A stretch of DNA of 33,334 bases from Planctomycetota bacterium. GTDB taxonomy: Bacteria > Planctomycetota > MHYJ01 > WSZJ01. Numbering within the stretch: the stretch's first letter is position 1; the number at the start of each line of letters is the position of its first letter. The position numbers and the translations under genes were made by a program. Positions 29,307 through 33,334 of the stretch are shown here, piece after piece. The notes below the pieces were generated by a model that did no database searches, was not told where the DNA came from, and saw nothing but the letters and a program-made list of their open reading frames with translations. The stretch covers positions 1 through 33,334 of the forward strand of contig JACPRD010000210.1 in assembly GCA_016190145.1 (NCBI GenBank), read 5' to 3'.

Positions 29307-29938
29307 CGCACACCCGCCCGCAGCCGCTCGACCTCATCGAACCGCTCGAACAGCACCTCCGCCCCCGCCTCCGCGAGCGCCGCCCGCCCGAGGAAACCGT
29401 ACGTCGCCCCCCAGAACGGAACGCCGGCCGCGCGCGCCGTCGCGAGATCCACGAGCGAATCGCCGACGAGCACCGCGCGATCCGCGCCCACGCGCCCGCA
29501 CAGGAGCCGGACGCCCGCAGGGTCGGGCTTCTTCACGGGAAGCGAATCCCCGCCGACGACGCCCGCGAACCTCCCGGCGATCCCCAGTCCCTCGAGAATC
29601 CGCCGCGACATCCCCTCCGGCTTGTTCGACAGCACCGCGAGCGGCCCCGGCAGCCGCGCGAGCGTCGCCGCCACGCCCTCGTAAAGCCGCGTCGTGTCGA
29701 GCAGGTGCTCCCCGTAGTACGCCGTCCACGCCGCGAGCGCCGCCCCGTGCAGGTCCTGCCTCGCGGCCACGCACCGCTCGATCAGCTTCGACGCGCCCTC
29801 GCCCACGTACGTGGAAATCGTCTCCTCGGGAAGGGTCTTCAGCCCGACCGCGCGCAGCGCGTGGTTCGCCGCGGCCGCGATGTCGCTCCGCGTCTCGGCG
29901 AGCGTGCCGTCCAGGTCGAACAGCAGAACGATCGTCAC
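29303..29938 (-). CDS. HAD-superfamily phosphatase, phosphoglycolate phosphatase-like
   Basis: The protein has 211 residues. The nucleophile motif is LLFDLDGTLAET (Asp at residue 8 and Asp at 10 from GTG 29938). Motif II is AVLSNKPEG, motif III Lys is in VKKPDPAGV, and motif IV is AVLVGDSLVDLATARAAG. The cap insert TRSDIAAAANHALRAVGLKT is that of phosphoglycolate phosphatases (Gph), which clear 2-phosphoglycolate. GTG 29938 is preferred over ATG 29977 because GAGG lies 4 nt upstream and the protein then starts at MTIVLLFD as usual for the family. A GAGGTCCCGTG start context is shared with the permease gene at 20887. Confidence 0.88.
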   Translation of the reverse strand: MTIVLLFDLDGTLAETRSDIAAAANHALRAVGLKTLPEETISTYVGEGASKLIERCVAARQDLHGAALAAWTAYYGEHLLDTTRLYEGVAATLARLPGPLAVLSNKPEGMSRRILEGLGIAGRFAGVVGGDSLPVKKPDPAGVRLLCGRVGADRAVLVGDSLVDLATARAAGVPFWGATYGFLGRAALAEAGAEVLFERFDEVERLRAGVR

Positions 29939-30001
29939 GGGACCTCGAGAATGGGGCTGGAAATCGGACTCGCTCACGCTCTCAGAAGGGATTTGCAGTC
30001 C

Positions 30002-30117
30002 AGAGTTTGAGCAAAAATCGAGCGGGGGCCTGCGGCGACGGCGATGAGGACATTCTCACGAGACGAACCCTGCGCGCCGGCGCCGCTGTGCCCCCGTTCG
30101 ATTTTCGCTCAAACTCT
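30002..30117 (+). repeat. Long inverted repeat H (class with AGAGTYTGAG ends)
   Basis: Arms of 28 nt at 30002-30029 and 30090-30117 pair at 26 positions. They begin AGAGTTTGAGC-AAAATCG and end in a G/C run. The middle 60 nt are GC-rich. The right arm ends on a base of the stop codon of the next minus-strand gene. The ends resemble those of repeat I at 30911-31050. Confidence 0.88.
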
Positions 30118-30821
30118 CACTTCGCCTCGAATTCAACGACCTCGCGCGTGCTCGAAATCACCATCGCCCCGCTCGTCGTCCGCGACTCGCTCTTCACCGC
30201 CATCCCCGGCACGTCGCGGCTCTCCCAGATCGTCGCCTCGGTCCGCTGCCCCTCCCCCTCGCGCACCGACTCCCGCACCCAGCACTTCAATTCTTTCCCC
30301 CCGATCTTCACCGTCTCCGACAGCCGGCGCACGATCCGCGTCTCCGACCGCTCCCCGCCGCCGGCCACCAGCTTGAGCTTCGTCTGCACGTCGAGCGCCG
30401 CGCCGTCGACCTCGGCCGTCCACACCGTCTTCGTCGATTTCCCGTCCGGCGACACCCCCGCGCGCACCGCGCATTTCAGCTTCTTCCCGTCCACGTCCAG
30501 TTCCTCGCTCCCCTTGTCTTCCCACTTCCATGCCGGCTCCTGCCCCTCGTCCACCGGCACCTTGACTTCGGTCGAAGGAAGCGAGTTGCCCCCCATCGAG
30601 GTCTCAATCTTGAGCGTGTAGTAATCGGGCGTCACCTCGACCAGCGTGAACCGCGTTTCCTCGGCCATCGACTCGTTCGAGAGCTTCGTCGTGGTCTTCA
30701 CCTTGACCCAGCTTCCCGGCTTGTGGCGCGCCCACGGATGCGCGGCGGCGGGATCGCTCCGGGCGGCGGTCGCGAGGGGGAAGATGAAGAGACAGGCCAG
30801 GGCGGCGGTGCGGGCGGTCAT
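30117..30821 (-). CDS. Secreted protein of unknown function
   Basis: The protein has 234 residues. The signal peptide is MTARTAALACLFIFPLATAA, cut before RSDPAAA. The mature part begins HPWARHKPGSWVKVKTTTKL and then is a series of beta strands with many Thr, Lys and Glu: TRFTLVEVTPDYYTLKIET, LKCAVRAGVSPDGKSTKTVW, and LKCWVRESVREGEGQRTEAT. The two LKC-x-VR strands suggest an internal duplication with one Cys in each half. I recognise no family. It is likely a periplasmic beta-barrel or lipocalin-like protein. GGAG lies 6 nt before the ATG, and a good promoter stands at 30860-30889. Repeat H touches its stop. Confidence 0.75.
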   Translation of the reverse strand: MTARTAALACLFIFPLATAARSDPAAAHPWARHKPGSWVKVKTTTKLSNESMAEETRFTLVEVTPDYYTLKIETSMGGNSLPSTEVKVPVDEGQEPAWKWEDKGSEELDVDGKKLKCAVRAGVSPDGKSTKTVWTAEVDGAALDVQTKLKLVAGGGERSETRIVRRLSETVKIGGKELKCWVRESVREGEGQRTEATIWESRDVPGMAVKSESRTTSGAMVISSTREVVEFEAK

Positions 30822-30859
30822 GAAGATCTCCTTGGATGCGAACCCTGCTACCCGCGTTG

Positions 30860-30889
30860 AGGATAGGGGCGAAGCGGGGGGGCGGTCAA
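30860..30889 (-). promoter_or_regulatory. Sigma-70 promoter of the secreted unknown protein
   Basis: On the minus strand TTGACC (complement of 30884-30889), an 18-nt spacer and TATCCT (complement of 30860-30865). The start site near 30853 gives a leader of about 32 nt with GGAG before the ATG at 30821. Confidence 0.65.
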
Positions 30890-30910
30890 GCCAGGGGATT
30901 CGTCCGGCTC

Positions 30911-31050
30911 AGAGTCTGAGAAACAGTCGCGGGACGGCCCGAGCGGCCGGCCTGCGCCGCGCGTCGCAAGCCTCGGGCACCACCGACCCCGACTGACGCG
31001 CGGTGCAGGACGTGCCGCGAGGGACCGCACGCGACTGTTTCTCAGACTCT
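30911..31050 (+). repeat. Long inverted repeat I (class with AGAGTYTGAG ends)
   Basis: Arms at 30911-30931 and 31030-31050 are perfect 21-nt inverted copies (AGAGTCTGAGAAACAGTCGC plus G). The central 98 nt are GC-rich. The TGA stop of the PIN gene (complement of 31042-31044) lies inside the right arm, so the last residues and the stop of that gene come from the element. Confidence 0.9.
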
Positions 31051-31470
31051 CACGACGCTCGAGAGAGGAACGACGAGGCGTGCGAACCGAGTCCGGGCGA
31101 GCCCGTTGACGAGCCGCGCGTCGGCGGTGACGAGCGGGCAGTCGAAACGCGCGGCGAGCGCGAGGTAGAGTGAGTCGTAGCAGGAACGCCCGGTCTCGGC
31201 CGCGATGGCGGCGGCGGGCGCGATGAGATAGCGCGCTGGAATCAGGGCGACGGCGGCCGATCGCATGGACTCCATGATCAATTCGAACTCGTCGCGATTC
31301 AGGTGCTTCCCCATGAAGTACTTCCAGAAGATGTTGCCGAGTTCGGCCAGAAACAGGTCCGGAGCCATGAGGTGGACCTTGTCCGAAATCAGGGCCCTCG
31401 CCGGCTCCCAACCGGATTCGGCAAGGGACCACTTCGCAGCGACGCTTGCGTCAATGACGCAGGTTCTCAA
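31042..31470 (-). CDS. PIN-domain ribonuclease toxin (VapC-like)
   Basis: The protein has 142 residues. The acidic metal-binding residues of PIN domains are all seen: Asp in CVIDASVAAKW (about residue 7), Glu in LFLAELGNIFWK, Asp in SCYDSLYLALAARF and Asp in LVTADARLVNGL. VapC-type toxins cleave tRNA or rRNA to halt growth. It follows the antitoxin gene with a 4-nt ATGA overlap. Its stop lies within repeat I, and the tail LSSVVRV may be partly supplied by the element. Otherwise the length is normal for the family. Confidence 0.9.
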   Translation of the reverse strand: MRTCVIDASVAAKWSLAESGWEPARALISDKVHLMAPDLFLAELGNIFWKYFMGKHLNRDEFELIMESMRSAAVALIPARYLIAPAAAIAAETGRSCYDSLYLALAARFDCPLVTADARLVNGLARTRFARLVVPLSSVVRV

Positions 31471-31697
31471 CTCTCCCTTGCCTTGCGAATGAGAGCCGTG
31501 CTGTCGGGGAACTTCCGGCCGGCAAAGCGTGCCCGAAGGGTGTCAACTTTCGCCAGAAAGCTCCGCGCGTCGTCGACGACGGCGTCCTCGAGGATCCGCT
31601 GGACCTCCGCCTGCAGCGACCGCTTGTTGAAGCCTGCGAGTTCCTTGAGTCGGCGGAGGAGTTCGGGGCTGACGTTTCTGACCAGGATCTGGGGCAT
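31467..31697 (-). CDS. Ribbon-helix-helix antitoxin (FitA/VapB-like)
   Basis: The protein has 76 residues. The N-terminal MPQILVRNVSPELLRRLKEL is the beta-strand and helix of a FitA/Arc-type RHH DNA-binding dimer, and NKRSLQAEVQRILEDAV is its second helix. The C-terminal tail (RSFLAKVDTLRARFAGRKFP) should bind the PIN toxin. The ATG at 31697 is chosen over 31745 because AAAGGA lies 8 nt upstream. The region between it and the glycosyltransferase gene has paired TGATAGCA sites that may be its operator. Confidence 0.85.
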   Translation of the reverse strand: MPQILVRNVSPELLRRLKELAGFNKRSLQAEVQRILEDAVVDDARSFLAKVDTLRARFAGRKFPDSTALIRKARES

Positions 31698-31717
31698 GAC
31701 ACGAGTCCTTTCTGGGG

Positions 31718-31737
31718 TGATAGCAGAATGATAGCAT
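31718..31737 (+). promoter_or_regulatory. TGATAGCA direct repeats, candidate antitoxin operator
   Basis: TGATAGCA occurs at 31718-31725 and again at 31729-31736, 11 nt apart, about one helical turn. TAGCAT (31732-31737) could be the -10 box of the glycosyltransferase gene, 6 nt before its ATG. The sites lie between the divergent antitoxin and glycosyltransferase genes, so an RHH antitoxin bound here could control both. Confidence 0.5.
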
Positions 31738-31743
31738 ACGCGC

Positions 31744-32817
31744 ATGTCCCTGCGCGTCCTCTACCTCATCACCGAACTCGATCCCGGCGGCGCTGAGAAA
31801 CAGCTCTTCCACCTCGCCTCCGGCCTCGACCGCACCCGCTTCGAACCCCGCGTCCTCTGCCTCCGCGGCTTCGGCGCCGTCGGCGAACAGCTCCGCCAGG
31901 CCGGCGTCCCCGCCGACACCCTCGGCATGAAACGCAAGTGGGACGTCGGCGCCCCCTTCCGCCTCCGCAAGCGCATCGACGAATGGAAACCCCGGATCCT
32001 CCACTCGTTTCTTTTCCATGCCAACATGCTCGGCCGCCTCGTCGGCCGGCGCGCGGGGATTCCGGTGGTGGTCGGAAGCGTGCGCGTATGCGAGACGCGG
32101 CGGCACCATCTGCTGTGGGACCGGCTGACGCAGGGGGCGATGGACGTTGAGACGTGCGTGTGCGAGGCGGTGCGCGAGTACACGGAGCGGGTGGCGGGGG
32201 TGGACGGGCGGAAGCTGGTGACGATTCCGAACGGGGTGGAGTTGCCGGCGCTCGAGGGGCTGGACCGGTCGCGGCCGGAGGCGCTGTTCGTGGGGCGGCT
32301 GGAGGCGCAGAAGGATCTCCGGACGCTGCTCGCGGCCTGGGCGCTCGTGCGGCGGCGCGTGCATGCGGCGCGGCTCCGGATCGTGGGCAGGGGGCCCGAG
32401 GAGGAAGCGCTGCGCGCGGTGGCGCCGGAGGGAGTGGAATTCTGCGGGTTCCAGGCGGACGTGGCGCCGTACTGGCGGACGTCGAGGGTGCTCGCGATGC
32501 CGAGCCGGTGGGAGGGGATGCCCAACGCGGTGCTGGAAGCGATGGCGTGGGCGTTGCCGGTCGTGGCGACACGCGTGGGAGGTTCGGCGGAGCTGGTCAG
32601 GGAGGGCAGGACCGGGCATTTGGTGCCCGTGGGGGATGTGATCCGGTTGGCGGAGCGGCGGGCGGGTCTGCTGGCCGACGGGGCGAGGGCGGAAGCGATG
32701 GGTCAGGCGGGGCGGGGGGTGGTATCGGAGGAGTACACGATGGGTGGGATGGTGAGGGCGAACGAGGCGCTCTACGAGAGGTTTGTGAAGGAGAAGGGGA
32801 TTTCACAGGGAAAGTAA
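31744..32817 (+). CDS. GT4-family glycosyltransferase
   Basis: The protein has 357 residues. Early on it has LDPGGAEKQLFHLASGL, the N-domain loop of GT4 enzymes (retaining GT-B fold). The C-domain has LFVGRLEAQKDLRTLLAAWA, then RIVGRGPEEEALR, and PSRWEGMPNAVLEAMAWALP followed by VVATRVGGSAELV, the nucleotide-sugar site with its Glu pair. It probably adds a sugar to a lipid or surface polysaccharide at the inner membrane. Donor and acceptor are unknown. The ATG at 31744 has TAGCAT 6 nt upstream and no ribosome binding site. Codons end in C up to about 32050, then almost all in G to the stop. Confidence 0.92.
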   Translation: MSLRVLYLITELDPGGAEKQLFHLASGLDRTRFEPRVLCLRGFGAVGEQLRQAGVPADTLGMKRKWDVGAPFRLRKRIDEWKPRILHSFLFHANMLGRLVGRRAGIPVVVGSVRVCETRRHHLLWDRLTQGAMDVETCVCEAVREYTERVAGVDGRKLVTIPNGVELPALEGLDRSRPEALFVGRLEAQKDLRTLLAAWALVRRRVHAARLRIVGRGPEEEALRAVAPEGVEFCGFQADVAPYWRTSRVLAMPSRWEGMPNAVLEAMAWALPVVATRVGGSAELVREGRTGHLVPVGDVIRLAERRAGLLADGARAEAMGQAGRGVVSEEYTMGGMVRANEALYERFVKEKGISQGK

Positions 32818-32844
32818 ATGTCAGAACATTTGACCCTTGTCAGT

Positions 32845-32921
32845 TGTCAATGCGCTTGACACGTCCCGAAGGGCAAAACATGTTGAAAAGTCACAAGTCT
32901 CATGGCGCCAATCACTTGTGA
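32845..32921 (+). promoter_or_regulatory. Two inverted repeats upstream of the sigma-54 promoter (possible activator sites)
   Basis: TGTCAA (32845-32850) and TTGACA (32856-32861) form one inverted repeat with a 5-nt gap. TCACAAGT (32891-32898) and ACTTGTGA (32914-32921) form a second with a 15-nt gap. Both arms are perfect. They lie 15-100 nt upstream of the sigma-54 site. Enhancer binding sites are expected in this kind of location. The region between the glycosyltransferase stop and the FHA start holds no other gene. Confidence 0.5.
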
Positions 32922-32934
32922 AATTCGTTCGATC

Positions 32935-32950
32935 TGGCACATCGGTTGCT
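32935..32950 (+). promoter_or_regulatory. Sigma-54 promoter of the FHA gene
   Basis: TGGCAC (32935-32940), 5 nt, TTGCT (32946-32950). The GG and GC pairs are 10 nt apart, as in the sigma-54 consensus. Transcription would start near 32961, leaving a leader of about 19 nt with AAGGAG before the ATG at 32980. Confidence 0.8.
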
Positions 32951-32979
32951 CTTAGGAGCCACGTCCAAGGAGCAAGCCG

Positions 32980-33334
32980 ATGCCCGAGGTGATCGTCGAG
33001 CTGCGAGGCAAGACGGAAACCTGGAAGCTCGACAGGACCCGGACGGTGATCGGACGTTCGCGCGCCGCGGATATCAGGATCCATCATCCCAGTATTTCGG
33101 GACGCCACGCCAGGATCGAATGGGCGGATGGAATCCTGAGGCTGGTGGACGCTGGAAGCCGTCACGGCATCTTCCTCAACGGTAGCAAGGTCGACGAAGT
33201 TGTTCTGACGGACGGGCTCGCCGTGACGATCGGCAAAGCCCGGCTCACCTTCAAAACAGGCGGTGGCCAGGCCCGAGCGGAATGCCTGCAGTGGTTGCAG
33301 CTTCCGAACCCCGGAAGGTCGGGAATCTCCCCCC
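32980..33334 (+). CDS. FHA-domain protein (partial, runs off the right edge)
   Basis: The frame stays open from the ATG at 32980 to the end of the window, 118 residues. Residues about 5-92 form an FHA domain that binds phosphothreonine: VIGRSRAADIRI (Gly25-Arg26), HPSISGRHARIEW (Ser and His of the phosphopeptide site) and GIFLNGSKV (Asn67). AAGGAG lies 7 nt before the start. The visible tail after the FHA (GGGQARAECLQWLQLPNPGR) is not diagnostic. FHA proteins with sigma-54 promoters often are sigma-54 activators or secretion-system scaffolds. Here only the domain and the promoter are seen. Confidence 0.85.
   Translation, partial: MPEVIVELRGKTETWKLDRTRTVIGRSRAADIRIHHPSISGRHARIEWADGILRLVDAGSRHGIFLNGSKVDEVVLTDGLAVTIGKARLTFKTGGGQARAECLQWLQLPNPGRSGISP

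Noticed and set aside
32154..32921. Plus-strand ORF running from within the glycosyltransferase gene past its stop
   Set aside because: It is Gly/Arg/Ala-rich and out of frame with the real gene. Beyond the stop it covers the sigma-54 region.

Overview
The window is a gene-dense, very GC-rich stretch of chromosome from a Gram-negative-type bacterium. LpxD (lipid A), the HpnC/D/E squalene pathway and a LolCDE-like lipoprotein exporter point to an outer membrane. A transmembrane Ser/Thr kinase with a TPR-like tail, a tricorn-type protease, an FHA protein behind a sigma-54 promoter and a 1496-residue protein with a degenerate J-like start suggest Planctomycetota or another large-genome lineage such as Myxococcota. 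This placement is inferred from gene content, not from a marker phylogeny. No tRNA, rRNA, CRISPR array, prophage or transposase gene was seen.

Layout. 1-3.6 kb (+): the tail of one gene, a small HMA-like ORF, a GlcD/VAO-type FAD oxidase, a PLP enzyme of the D-cysteine desulfhydrase/ACC deaminase family, and a small zinc-ribbon membrane protein. 3.7-12.8 kb (-): a tricorn-like protease, a signal-anchored protein of unknown function, a His-rich membrane protein, a heme-monooxygenase-like ABM protein coupled to an acyl-CoA dehydrogenase, and a Ser/Thr kinase. lpxD (+) is divergent from the kinase. 14.4-17.7 kb (-): hpnC-hpnD-(74-aa membrane protein)-hpnE, divergent from a peroxiredoxin gene with which it shares a palindrome. 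18.3-22.8 kb (-): lolD and a LolC/E permease, then lysS and a YlbF-like gene. 23.0-28.2 kb (-): an ArsR-type regulator with a clear autoregulatory-looking promoter, then the giant J-like/solenoid protein. 28.3-30.8 kb (-): a secreted PHP phosphoesterase coupled to a HAD phosphatase, and a secreted unknown. 31.0-31.7 kb (-): a PIN/RHH toxin-antitoxin pair. 31.7-32.8 kb (+): a GT4 glycosyltransferase. At the right edge an FHA protein starts behind a sigma-54 promoter with two upstream inverted repeats.

The most unusual signal is a family of intergenic inverted repeats. Their arms are tandem copies of a short word, 7 nt long at four loci (about 1.9, 3.6/7.0, 12.9 and 14.2 kb) and about 6 nt at others. 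The word differs from locus to locus but the architecture is the same. Elements or solo arms lie at about 1.9, 3.0, 3.6/7.0, 12.9, 14.2, 18.3, 20.9 and 22.9 kb. A second class with long non-periodic terminal inverted repeats lies at 30.0 and 30.9 kb. Several supply stop codons or promoter-proximal DNA to neighbouring genes, and one pair brackets the whole tricorn-like gene. Other points are many -10 boxes placed 6-8 nt before the start codon (leaderless transcripts), a gene whose best start is ATC, and abrupt within-gene switches between C-ending and G-ending codons.
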